From: Erwinia psidii
GTDB taxonomy: Bacteria; Pseudomonadota; Gammaproteobacteria; Enterobacterales; Enterobacteriaceae
Direction: 5' to 3'
NCBI RefSeq assembly: GCF_003846135.1
Contig: NZ_RHHM01000001.1
Span: 186,001-250,000, forward strand
DNA: 64,000 bases
Shown here: in pieces, positions 8,038 to 17,421 of the stretch
Layout of the letters: every line of letters begins with the position of its first letter
Numbering within the stretch: position 1 is the first letter of the stretch
The notes under the pieces: model-generated
The model's input: only the letters and a program-made list of their open reading frames with translations
Databases searched by the model: none
What the model was told of the DNA's origin: nothing
Program-made: the position numbers and the translations under genes

Positions 8038-10692
8038 ATGTTGCCATACAAGTTTCCTCTGAAGTCAGGCAATGTCACACACTTTTTTGTGATGTTTATT
8101 TTGCTGATCCTGATCAGTTCCGGGTTTATGATCCACAATTCTGTCAATGCATGGTTGATGGATAAGCGTTATGCCATGGCAGATATTGCTCATGCCATGC
8201 AAAAACGGATTAATACCTATCGCTTTGTCACCTGGCAAGTGTATGAAAATCTTGCCGCCAGCGCCACCGGCTCTCCCTCTGGCAGCCTTCAGGAAACCCG
8301 ACTGCGCCCGGATGTTTACTACCTGGAAAAAACCCGTCGTAAAACTGAATCGCTGATTTTCGGCTCTCATGACAGCAGCACTCTGGATATGACGCTACGG
8401 ATGTCAAATTATCTGGATACCTTATGGGGTGCTGAAAACAGCACCTGGTCCATGTATTTTCTCGACGGGCAGGATAACAGCTTAATCCTTATTTCCACGC
8501 TGCCATTGAAGGATATGGCAACGCGTTACAAAGAGAGTGCCATCAGTAATATAGTCGACACCCGCCGGGCCGAAATGCTGCAACAGGCCAATGCGCTGGA
8601 TGAACGCGAGAGTTTCTCGCCACTCAGACGTTTTACCTGGCAAAACGATCACTATTTCACCGTGCGTACCACATTTAATCAACCGGGGCATCTTGCAACC
8701 GTTGTGGCATTCGATTTACCGATCAACGACCTCATCCCGCTCAACATGCCGCTGGAAAATTTTCAAATCAAACAGGACAACAATGTTGCCACGGAGAGTT
8801 CGGACAGCAATGATGCCACCAGCAGCACCAGCGTCTCATTGATCAATCCCGGCGTGGAAATTTCAGCGTCACTGACCAGCACGCCACTCCAGCTGGTTTA
8901 TCGTGTACGGGTTCTTGGCCTGATTGTCGACACGCTGCACAATCTTATGTTGCCGCTTCTGGCTAATCTGCTGCTTATCCTGCTTTCGCTGGGTGGATTA
9001 TTTCTGATACGGCAACAGTCGTTAAGGCCGAGTGAAAACCAAAGCGCCGAGCTGGATTCTCTGCGTGTATTGAATGAAGAGATCGTTGGCAGCTTACCTG
9101 TTGGACTACTGGTGTATGACTTTTCCAGCAATCGCACCATTATCAGCAATAAAATTGCCGAGCACCTGTTACCGCATCTTAATCTGCAAAAAATTATTAA
9201 TATGTCCGACCAACATCAGGGCGTACTTCAGGCCACGGTAAATAACGAAGTGTATGAAATACGTCACGCCCGCAGTGTGATTTCGCCCAATACACAGCTG
9301 TTTATGATGCGCGATCAGGATCGTGAGCTACTGGTCAACAAAAAATTGCAGAAAGCCCAGCAAATCCTGGATAAAAATCACCAGACGCGTCAGCAACTGT
9401 TACAGAATCTTGGACAGGCCCTGAACCATCCACTAAATAACGTCATCAGTCAGTTACGGCAACTCAGTACAACGCATGAATCCGATCCCGTCAGCGAAGC
9501 GCTGGAAGAATCTCTGGCTTTGGGCCGCCTGGTCGATGATATTGTGCTGCTTAACCGGCTGGAAACCCATGACTGGGCGCCCGATGCCGGTGCTTTTAAT
9601 GTGCAAACAGTGCTGGATGAACTGGTGACAGAGGCCCTGCCCTCCCTGCGTCGCAAGGGGCTAAATTTACTGGTTAATAATCGCCTGAGCGGTGATGAAA
9701 ACCGCTTCAGCGATCGTCGGGCATTGTATAAAATCCTCACCACGCTGTTACATTACGCCGTTACAACCACGACCTGGGGACGCATCAGTATTGAAGTAAG
9801 CCACCCAGAAGATCGCCCTGATTGCCTGATGATTGAGATAGTGGATACCGGTGCAGGGCTGAAAGCCGATGAACTGGGCAATGCAGATTTTCCCTTCCTC
9901 GGTGAAACCAGCCAGGATCGCTTCAGCCAGACTTCAGGGCTGGCACTTTTCCTGATCAAGCAGCTCTGTAAACAGCTGGGTGGACAGCTGGAGATTATTG
10001 CCCGACAGGACATCGGTACTCGTTATACCGTTCAGATTCAGGCTCCGCAGGAGCTGGAGCAGCCACAGGAAGAGAAACTGCTGGAAGGACTGACTACCCT
10101 GATTGACATTTCGGTGGATGATGTCAGAAAAATAGTGGTTCGCCAGCTCGAAAACTGGGGAGCCAATTGTATTACACCGGATGAGCGTTTTTCCGGCCAG
10201 GATCATGATGTGCTGGTGACTGACGAACCCGCCAACGTGACGCCGTGGTCGTTATTGCTTACGGACAATGAAGCAGGCTATACCGTACTGTCACGTAATC
10301 AGTTCAGGGTCAATTTCAATCTGAGTAACGCGATGCAGGATGCATTGCTCCAGCTGATTGAGCAGCAGCTGGCCATGGATGATGTTGTTGAAGATCAGGA
10401 GCTCCCCCAGCTGTTTTCGCCAGGCTATTTTCAGCTCTTTGTTGATACAGTACCAGACGATGTGAAGAGATTGTATAATGAAGCAGCCGAAGGGGATTTG
10501 AGTTCGCTTGCTCAGACGGCACACCGTCTGAAAGGTGTGTTTGCCATGCTCAACCTGACACCAGGCAAACAGCTTTGTGAAACACTAGAACAGCACATTA
10601 CAGAGTGTGACATTTCAAACATTAAAAATACCACCAGTGAGATTGACGATTATGTCAATAAACTGTTGCAGCAAGGTAACCAAATAATATGA
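8038..10692 (+). CDS. rcsD: RcsD phosphotransfer protein of the Rcs envelope-stress relay
   Basis: An inner-membrane intermediate that passes phosphate from RcsC to RcsB. The 884-residue protein has an N-terminal membrane helix, a periplasmic domain (about residues 40-300) and a second helix near residue 310. A histidine-kinase-like region follows in which the phosphorylatable His is absent (LGQALNHPLNN region). At the end is an HPt domain whose QTAHRLKGVF motif carries the phosphate-accepting His829. The ribosome-binding site GAGG precedes the ATG. The stop overlaps the rcsB start as ATGA, which implies translational coupling. E. coli RcsD has 890 residues. Confidence 0.97.
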   Translation: MLPYKFPLKSGNVTHFFVMFILLILISSGFMIHNSVNAWLMDKRYAMADIAHAMQKRINTYRFVTWQVYENLAASATGSPSGSLQETRLRPDVYYLEKTRRKTESLIFGSHDSSTLDMTLRMSNYLDTLWGAENSTWSMYFLDGQDNSLILISTLPLKDMATRYKESAISNIVDTRRAEMLQQANALDERESFSPLRRFTWQNDHYFTVRTTFNQPGHLATVVAFDLPINDLIPLNMPLENFQIKQDNNVATESSDSNDATSSTSVSLINPGVEISASLTSTPLQLVYRVRVLGLIVDTLHNLMLPLLANLLLILLSLGGLFLIRQQSLRPSENQSAELDSLRVLNEEIVGSLPVGLLVYDFSSNRTIISNKIAEHLLPHLNLQKIINMSDQHQGVLQATVNNEVYEIRHARSVISPNTQLFMMRDQDRELLVNKKLQKAQQILDKNHQTRQQLLQNLGQALNHPLNNVISQLRQLSTTHESDPVSEALEESLALGRLVDDIVLLNRLETHDWAPDAGAFNVQTVLDELVTEALPSLRRKGLNLLVNNRLSGDENRFSDRRALYKILTTLLHYAVTTTTWGRISIEVSHPEDRPDCLMIEIVDTGAGLKADELGNADFPFLGETSQDRFSQTSGLALFLIKQLCKQLGGQLEIIARQDIGTRYTVQIQAPQELEQPQEEKLLEGLTTLIDISVDDVRKIVVRQLENWGANCITPDERFSGQDHDVLVTDEPANVTPWSLLLTDNEAGYTVLSRNQFRVNFNLSNAMQDALLQLIEQQLAMDDVVEDQELPQLFSPGYFQLFVDTVPDDVKRLYNEAAEGDLSSLAQTAHRLKGVFAMLNLTPGKQLCETLEQHITECDISNIKNTTSEIDDYVNKLLQQGNQII

Positions 10693-11339
10693 ACAACTTG
10701 AACGTAATCATCGCCGATGACCATCCCATCGTGCTGTTCGGCATTCGTAAATCGCTTGAACAAATCGAGTGGGTTAACGTTGTTGGTGAATTTGAAGATT
10801 CCACGGCATTAATCAACAGTCTGTCAAAACTTGATGCCAATGTTCTGATTACCGATCTGTCGATGCCCGGGGAAAAATACGGCGACGGTATCACCCTGAT
10901 CAAATACATCAAACGTCACTATCCTGACCTGTCGATTATTGTGCTGACCATGAACAATAACCCGGCAATCCTCAGTGCCGTACTGGATCTGGATATTGAA
11001 GGGATCGTGTTAAAACAGGGGGCACCAACCGACCTGCCAAAAGCGCTGGCTGCCCTGCAAAAAGGCAAAAAGTACACGCCGGACAGCGTGGCGAAGCTGC
11101 TGGAAAAAATCAGTGCAGGTGGCTATGGTGACAAGCGTTTATCGCCAAAAGAGAGCGAAGTCCTGCGTTTATTTGCGGAAGGCTTTCTGGTAACCGAGAT
11201 CGCCAAGAAGCTGAACCGCAGCATCAAAACCATCTCCAGCCAGAAAAAATCAGCGATGATGAAGCTGGGCGTGGACAACGATATTGCCCTGCTGAACTAC
11301 CTCTCTTCTGTCAGCACCATGCCGGTTGATAAAGACTGA
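10689..11339 (+). CDS. rcsB: RcsB response regulator
   Basis: The cytosolic transcription factor at the end of the Rcs relay. In Erwinia it controls capsule, motility and virulence genes together with RcsA. At 216 residues it has exactly the E. coli length. The receiver domain carries the phosphorylated Asp56 (LITDLSMP), and a LuxR-type helix-turn-helix (about 150-210; LSPKESEVLRLF, TEIAKKLNRSIKTISSQK) follows. It overlaps rcsD by four bases and ends before a strong hairpin shared with the convergent rcsC. Confidence 0.98.
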   Translation: MNNLNVIIADDHPIVLFGIRKSLEQIEWVNVVGEFEDSTALINSLSKLDANVLITDLSMPGEKYGDGITLIKYIKRHYPDLSIIVLTMNNNPAILSAVLDLDIEGIVLKQGAPTDLPKALAALQKGKKYTPDSVAKLLEKISAGGYGDKRLSPKESEVLRLFAEGFLVTEIAKKLNRSIKTISSQKKSAMMKLGVDNDIALLNYLSSVSTMPVDKD

Positions 11340-11354
11340 TCGCAGTTATGCCAG

Positions 11355-11384
11355 TTAAAAGGCGAATATTCATTCGCCTTTTAA
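11355..11384. terminator. Bidirectional terminator between rcsB and rcsC
   Basis: A perfect 13-bp inverted repeat (TTAAAAGGCGAAT / ATTCGCCTTTTAA) with a 4-base ATTC loop. A/T runs at the outer ends of both arms suit termination in both directions of these convergent genes. Confidence 0.85.
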
Positions 11385-11481
11385 CGCGTTGTTTTATCGT
11401 ATCCGTCCGCCGTTTCCTTACCGCCTCAACATTTGCGTTCCGGCGTCGTACTGATACGAATTTACCTCACACCGCTGATGT

Positions 11482-14337
11482 TCAACTTTCCCTGCTCTTG
11501 CGCACGCGATCGGCGTAAAACGCCAGCGTCTGTTGCAGAATATCCAGCGTGACGGGCTTCGACAGGCAATTATCCATTCCTGCTTCCATACAACGCTGCT
11601 TCTCTTCCGCCAGCGCATTTGCGGTGACGCCCACCACAGGAAAAGTCTGACCGAGCTGGCGTAAACGCTGTGTCAGTAAGTAACCATCCATATTGGGCAT
11701 ATTCACGTCGGTCAGCACAATATCAAACTCCTGACGACTCAACACATTCAATGCGTCCACGCCATCCTGGGCGGTTTTCACCCGATATCCCAGTGTTCCA
11801 AGTTGATCGGAAAGTAACATTCGGTTTATTGGATGATCGTCCACCACCAGAATCAGGATATCTTCATTACTGAGGGGCTGCTCCTGTGTCTCAGGCAAAC
11901 CGGACAGTGAATCAGGCAGACTCACTTCAACCCTGAATATCCGGCCCAAAAGAACAGGCAATTCATGCGGCGTCGTTGTGCCATAAATCCAGTGACCACC
12001 AATAATCTCCAGAGGCGCATCATTGTGGTTACCATCAAACCGAATGATGGCACGCACCGTCTGGTTAATCTGAACATCATAATCAGTGATAATTACATCG
12101 TCAGCCTCACAGGGGGCGCCTTCATGCAGGTAGCCCACGGTAATACCATGCTGCTGCAACAGTTTCTGAAGGAAGTCTGCCAGCGTGTCGTTACGCAGCT
12201 CCAGCCAGCACTTTCTCCCCAGCAGTCCCTCATGGAGTACCGGCGTCATTATCTGGCCGTTGTATAACGGAATACGGACCACAAACTGACTTCCCATTCC
12301 AGGTTCTGAATCCACTTCAATGTCGCCATCCATCATATTGATGAGCTTTTCACAGATAGCGAGCCCCAACCCGGTACCGTGGAAGTTGCTCTGCATACCG
12401 CTCCCTACCTGGAAGAAAGGATCAAATAAACGAGGAATATCCTTCGCCGGTATTCCCACGCCGGTATCACGCACGCAGAAAACCACGTAGCCATCTTTTA
12501 TATAAGATCGCAGGATAATGCCGCCGGTATGGGTAAATTTGATGGCGTTATTCAGGAGATTTGATATGACCTGTTGCAGCCTCAGCGGATCGCCATCCAG
12601 CGTCACCGGCACGTCACTGTCAATAAAGCACCACAGCGTCAGACGTTTTTTCAGCACCATAGCAAGATAGCTGGAGGTAATGTGGGTTATCACCTCGCGC
12701 GGGGAAAATTCTCTTGGCTCAATTCTCAGTTGTTCAGATTCAATTTTTGAAAAATCGAGGATATCGCTGATGATTTTCAGCAGCAGGCTGGAGGAGTTGT
12801 TCATCGCCGAAACCAGCGACTCCACGCCTTTCGGCAGCGATTTAGTTTGTAACAGATCGAGATTACCAATAATGCCATATAACGGCGTACGCAGTTCATG
12901 GCTGACGGTTGCCAGAAACATCGACTTCGACTGGCTGGCCTGCTCCGCTGCATGGGCCATTTCCTGAAGTGACTCTTCCATCTTCACGCGGGCTGACACA
13001 TCCACCAGTACACAGATCGCCACGTTTTCATTGCGGTAGCGTGAATGAACAAAGCTGATTTGCAGATTAGTATTGCTGCCCGTCAGCACATCAACAAAAT
13101 TCACCTGCTGACCACAAATGATTTCAGTAAGGCGCTGCCTGTCTTCCTGAGTCAACATGCTGAGATAGTTATGCGCCAGCTCATTACTGAGGATATTGGT
13201 GCCATCACTGGTACGAAGGATACAAATCCCTACCGGCGCTGAGGCTACAATTTTGCGGTTGAATTGCTCATGCTCTTCCAGGCGCTGGGCGTTATCTTCC
13301 GCGGGCAGGAACATACGGCGTTCAAACAGCCATGCCAGCGTAAACAGAAAAATCGCGCTAATCAGATTAAGTAATACAGCGTTGATAATCAGCATTTTCA
13401 GTTTTTCGACTATATCACTGGTCTGCACGGAATAGACGATGGTCAGGGAAGACGGCACCAGCGTCTTTTTCAGCACCAGTTGCTTATAGCCATTGATATA
13501 GCCAAACCAGTCGCCTTCATCCAGCAAGTCATCAAGCGCAATGCGTTCTCCGCTATGGGAAGAAGACATAATGCGTTCGTTATTGGCATCAAGAAGCATC
13601 GCACTAATCGGGAACGAACCAGGGGCAATAAAATCATCCAGACGAACGGACTGCTCAATGCCTAACAGTGCCACCATCCTGCTAACCACATACACAGGTG
13701 TTAGCATGTAGTAATAACCAACCCCAGCCTGCGCTGACGGTACCACCCAAAATATGCTGTTTTTTCGTTCACCGCCGTTGGCATTACGGTATTTCAGGAT
13801 ATGTTCCTGTAATGACTTCAGCGCGTGTCCACGATCGGCAGAAGCATTACCCACCCCAAAGTCCGCCAGGCACAGGCTCTCGCCACCAATAAAAAACACC
13901 CGGTTAAGTTCATAGGCTGATGAGAAATTATCTTTCCAGTAACGCAGAAAATAACTGAGAGATTCCAGAGAATTACGCCATGTGTTACTCATGGCGCCAC
14001 AGTCGGAATCAGAATAAAGCGGGTAAAATTGTGGCAGCGTGGTTTTGCCGGGAAACATGCCATTCAGCACATCCAGACCATTGGCTGAGGCGTTAAGTCT
14101 GTTTTCGGCAATAAACTTCAGTTCCCTGGTCACATCAGTCGCATGGGTCATATACCACTGTACCTGTTCGACATTAGCGTTGAACTCCTGTCGAACCTGA
14201 GCCTCTTTCTCATGCAGCACATTGATAATATAAAACGTCGTCAGTAACGCACCCAGCGTCCAGAGCATCAGTGCCAGCGCACGGAACAAATAGCGGGAGA
14301 TTCGTAACGTGGTTCTGAAAGAGACTAAGTATTTCAA
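11482..14337 (-). CDS. rcsC: RcsC hybrid sensor histidine kinase
   Basis: The inner-membrane sensor kinase that starts the Rcs relay. A membrane helix lies near the N terminus and is followed by a periplasmic region. A second helix, a PAS-like segment, the kinase core (TVSHELRTPL, His480 from the TTG start; ATPase motifs DTGVGIPAKD and GTGLGLAICE) and a C-terminal receiver (LTDVNMPNMDG, Asp877) follow. I chose TTG at 14337 as the start: it aligns with the E. coli start (KYL.SFRTT) and has AGGG at the right spacing. An ATG at 14382 would add 15 residues. The positions of His480 and Asp877 are close to E. coli His479 and Asp875. Confidence 0.95.
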   Translation of the reverse strand: MKYLVSFRTTLRISRYLFRALALMLWTLGALLTTFYIINVLHEKEAQVRQEFNANVEQVQWYMTHATDVTRELKFIAENRLNASANGLDVLNGMFPGKTTLPQFYPLYSDSDCGAMSNTWRNSLESLSYFLRYWKDNFSSAYELNRVFFIGGESLCLADFGVGNASADRGHALKSLQEHILKYRNANGGERKNSIFWVVPSAQAGVGYYYMLTPVYVVSRMVALLGIEQSVRLDDFIAPGSFPISAMLLDANNERIMSSSHSGERIALDDLLDEGDWFGYINGYKQLVLKKTLVPSSLTIVYSVQTSDIVEKLKMLIINAVLLNLISAIFLFTLAWLFERRMFLPAEDNAQRLEEHEQFNRKIVASAPVGICILRTSDGTNILSNELAHNYLSMLTQEDRQRLTEIICGQQVNFVDVLTGSNTNLQISFVHSRYRNENVAICVLVDVSARVKMEESLQEMAHAAEQASQSKSMFLATVSHELRTPLYGIIGNLDLLQTKSLPKGVESLVSAMNNSSSLLLKIISDILDFSKIESEQLRIEPREFSPREVITHITSSYLAMVLKKRLTLWCFIDSDVPVTLDGDPLRLQQVISNLLNNAIKFTHTGGIILRSYIKDGYVVFCVRDTGVGIPAKDIPRLFDPFFQVGSGMQSNFHGTGLGLAICEKLINMMDGDIEVDSEPGMGSQFVVRIPLYNGQIMTPVLHEGLLGRKCWLELRNDTLADFLQKLLQQHGITVGYLHEGAPCEADDVIITDYDVQINQTVRAIIRFDGNHNDAPLEIIGGHWIYGTTTPHELPVLLGRIFRVEVSLPDSLSGLPETQEQPLSNEDILILVVDDHPINRMLLSDQLGTLGYRVKTAQDGVDALNVLSRQEFDIVLTDVNMPNMDGYLLTQRLRQLGQTFPVVGVTANALAEEKQRCMEAGMDNCLSKPVTLDILQQTLAFYADRVRKSRES

Positions 14338-14481
14338 ACGAAACCCTATAGAGCGGCTAACTATCGACCAATTTTGTCCCATTACAGTACCGCCAGAACG
14401 GTAAAAAAGCCAGCTAACCTCCTTTCAGGCAGTGAGAAATATCTGCCAGTGAAAGGCAATCCGGCCAGAAATGGCACAAAG

Positions 14482-14516
14482 AAAAACACCCCGTCAGCAC
14501 AGAGCTGACAGGGTGT
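14482..14516 (-). terminator. gyrA terminator
   Basis: Read on the minus strand, a long stem (ACACCCTGTCAGC / GCTGACGGGGTGT) is followed by a run of T residues, about 45 bases after the gyrA stop. Confidence 0.85.
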
Positions 14517-14560
14517 GGATGATTATCAAAGGTGAGGTTCGGGATCAATAACTACGTGAG

Positions 14561-17197
14561 TTACTCTTCTTCATCACCTTCTGCTGCATCATCATGGTCC
14601 ACTTCCGGGAGAATATCGTCGTCCCCTTCCGCCACGCTGCCGTCAATAGCATCCAGCTCTTCTTCCGCCACCGGTTCGGCTACCCGCTGCAGCCCCACCA
14701 CGTTTTCATCTTCCGCCGTGCGGATCAGGATAACACCCTGGGTGTTACGTCCAACCACACTCACTTCTGAAACGCGCGTACGCACCAGCGTACCGGCATC
14801 GGTGATCATCATAATCTGATCGCCGTCGACAACCTGCACCGCACCAATGACCGGACCGTTACGCTCAGTGACCTTGATTGAGATAACCCCCTGAGTGGCA
14901 CGGGACTTGGTTGGATATTCGCTGTTATCCGTACGCTTACCATAGCCGTTTTGCGTCACCGTCAGGATAGCACCGTCGTCACGTGGCACAATCAGAGAGA
15001 CTACCCGGTCGCCTTCCGCCAGTTTGATACCGCGCACGCCGGACGCGGTGCGTCCCATGGCACGGACAGCCTGCTCAGAGAAGCGCACCACTTTACCGGC
15101 CGCAGAGAACAGCATGGCTTCATCCTTGCCGTTGGTCAGCGCCACGCCAATCAGCTCGTCATCCTCACGCAGATTAACCGCGATAATACCGGCGCTGCGC
15201 GGACGGCTAAACTCCTGCAATGCCGTTTTCTTCACCGTACCGCTGGCAGTGGCCATAAAGATATTCCAGCCTTCAGCATACTCACGTACCGGCAGGATAG
15301 CGGTGATACGTTCATTGGCTTCCAGCGGCAACAGGTTGACGATAGGTCTGCCACGCGCACCACGGCTGGCCTCCGGCAACTGATAGACCTTCATCCAGTA
15401 CAAACGTCCCCGACTGGAGAAGCACAGAATGGTATCGTGGGTATTTGCCACCAGCAGACGATCGATAAAGTCTTCTTCTTTAATACGTGCAGCCGATTTG
15501 CCCTTACCCCCGCGACGCTGCGCTTCGTAATCAGACAATGGCTGATACTTAACGTAGCCCTGGTGGGACAGGGTCACCACCACGTCTTCCTCGTTAATCA
15601 AATCTTCGATATTGATGTCGGCGCTGTTGGCGGTGATTTCAGTACGCCGCTGGTCGCCAAACTGATCGCGGATCAGCTCCAGCTCTTCACGGATAACTTC
15701 CATCAAACGCTCGGCGCTTTCGAGGATATAGATCAGTTCAGCGATCTGCTCCAGCAGCGCTTTATACTCATCCAGCAGTTTTTCATGCTCAAGGCCGGTG
15801 AGCTTCTGCAAACGAAGATCAAGGATCGCCTGTGCCTGTTGCTCGGTCAGATAATACTGCCCGTCGCGAATGCCAAACTCATCTTCCAGCCATTCCGGGC
15901 GCGCGGCGTTATCACCGGCACGCTCCAGCATGGCGGAAACATTACCCAGCGCCCACGGGCGTGCCACCAGACCGGCTTTTGCTTCGGCAGGCGAAGGGGC
16001 ACGGCGGATCAGCTCAATGATAGGGTCGATATTCGCCAGAGCAATCGCCAGCGCTTCCAGGATATGAGCACGATCGCGGGCTTTACGGAGTTCAAAGATA
16101 GTACGACGTGTCACCACTTCGCGTCGATGACGGACAAACGCCTCCAGAATCTCCTTCAGCGGCATAATCTTTGGCTGCCCCTGATGCAGGGCCACCATGT
16201 TAATGCCGAAAGAAGTCTGCAACTGCGTGAGTGAGTAGAGATTATTCAGCACCACTTCGCCAACCGCATCGCGTTTGATCTCAATGACGATACGCATACC
16301 GTCTTTATCAGATTCATCACGCAGCGCGCTAATCCCTTCCAGACGCTTCTCTTTCACCAGCTCCGCCATTTTCTCGATCAGACGGGCTTTGTTCACCTGA
16401 TAGGGGATCTCGTGAATGATGATGGTTTCACGCCCGGTCCTGGCATCAACTTCCACTTCACCACGGGCGCGAATATAAATTTTGCCACGGCCAGTGCGAT
16501 AGGCTTCCTCAATTCCCCGACGACCGTTGATGATCGCAGCGGTGGGGAAATCAGGACCGGGAATGTGTTCCATTAGCGCTTCGAGGCTGATGTTCTCGTC
16601 CTCAATATACGCGAGGCAGCCATTGATAACTTCTGTCAGGTTATGTGGAGGAATGTTGGTGGCCATTCCGACGGCAATCCCCGATGCGCCGTTAACCAGC
16701 AGATTGGGGATTTTGGTCGGCATTACTTCCGGGATCTGCTCGGTGCCGTCGTAGTTATCAACGTAATCGACGGTTTCTTTTTCCAGATCCGCCAGCAGTT
16801 CATGGGCAATTTTCGCCATACGCACTTCGGTATAACGCATTGCCGCAGCGGAGTCACCGTCAACGGAACCGAAGTTACCCTGACCGTCCACCAGCATGTA
16901 ACGCAATGAAAACGGCTGCGCCATACGCACAATGGTGTCGTAAACGGCGGTATCGCCATGCGGGTGGTATTTACCGATAACGTCGCCAACCACGCGGGCA
17001 GACTTTTTATAAGGTTTATTCCAGTCATTGCCCAACACATTCATGGCATAGAGCACACGACGATGTACGGGTTTCAGACCATCGCGGACATCAGGCAATG
17101 CGCGGCCGACAATGACCGACATGGCGTAATCGAGGTAGGAATTTTTCAACTCTTCTTCGATATTGACCGGTGTGATTTCTCTGGCCAGGTCACTCAT
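14561..17197 (-). CDS. gyrA: DNA gyrase subunit A
   Basis: The breakage-reunion subunit of gyrase, which introduces negative supercoils with GyrB. It has 878 residues. The catalytic Tyr122 sits in AMRYTEVRM. The N-terminal winged-helix/tower domain is followed by a C-terminal beta-pinwheel with a GyrA box (QRRGGKGK near residue 560) and an acidic tail. The quinolone-resistance region reads [10 protein letters not shown], giving Thr83 where E. coli has Ser83, and Asp87 is unchanged. In E. coli gyrA is directly followed by divergent ubiG; here the T3SS island separates them. The 220-base upstream region should hold its promoter. Confidence 0.98.
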   Translation of the reverse strand: MSDLAREITPVNIEEELKNSYLDYAMSVIVGRALPDVRDGLKPVHRRVLYAMNVLGNDWNKPYKKSARVVGDVIGKYHPHGDTAVYDTIVRMAQPFSLRYMLVDGQGNFGSVDGDSAAAMRYTEVRMAKIAHELLADLEKETVDYVDNYDGTEQIPEVMPTKIPNLLVNGASGIAVGMATNIPPHNLTEVINGCLAYIEDENISLEALMEHIPGPDFPTAAIINGRRGIEEAYRTGRGKIYIRARGEVEVDARTGRETIIIHEIPYQVNKARLIEKMAELVKEKRLEGISALRDESDKDGMRIVIEIKRDAVGEVVLNNLYSLTQLQTSFGINMVALHQGQPKIMPLKEILEAFVRHRREVVTRRTIFELRKARDRAHILEALAIALANIDPIIELIRRAPSPAEAKAGLVARPWALGNVSAMLERAGDNAARPEWLEDEFGIRDGQYYLTEQQAQAILDLRLQKLTGLEHEKLLDEYKALLEQIAELIYILESAERLMEVIREELELIRDQFGDQRRTEITANSADINIEDLINEEDVVVTLSHQGYVKYQPLSDYEAQRRGGKGKSAARIKEEDFIDRLLVANTHDTILCFSSRGRLYWMKVYQLPEASRGARGRPIVNLLPLEANERITAILPVREYAEGWNIFMATASGTVKKTALQEFSRPRSAGIIAVNLREDDELIGVALTNGKDEAMLFSAAGKVVRFSEQAVRAMGRTASGVRGIKLAEGDRVVSLIVPRDDGAILTVTQNGYGKRTDNSEYPTKSRATQGVISIKVTERNGPVIGAVQVVDGDQIMMITDAGTLVRTRVSEVSVVGRNTQGVILIRTAEDENVVGLQRVAEPVAEEELDAIDGSVAEGDDDILPEVDHDDAAEGDEEE

Positions 17198-17421
17198 TAA
17201 GGCGCTTTCCTTCTAAAATATACCCGGATTCAAAGGTGCGAAAGTATATCACCTTTAGACCTGGTGGTGAATGGAAAGCATCGTTTTGCGCGCTTTAAAA
17301 GCGGAGCTTCGTGCACTGAGCTTTTGGTGATGAAAGATCAGGTTGACGGACTGGCTGGCTGCCGGGAGATGACCATTCGGGGTGCGGCAACCGACGGGAT
17401 TATGAGCCTGGCAGGTCAATT

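Noticed and set aside
14951-16234. 427-codon frame antisense to gyrA
   Set aside because: It lies fully inside gyrA on the other strand, resembles no family and is explained by gyrA codon bias.
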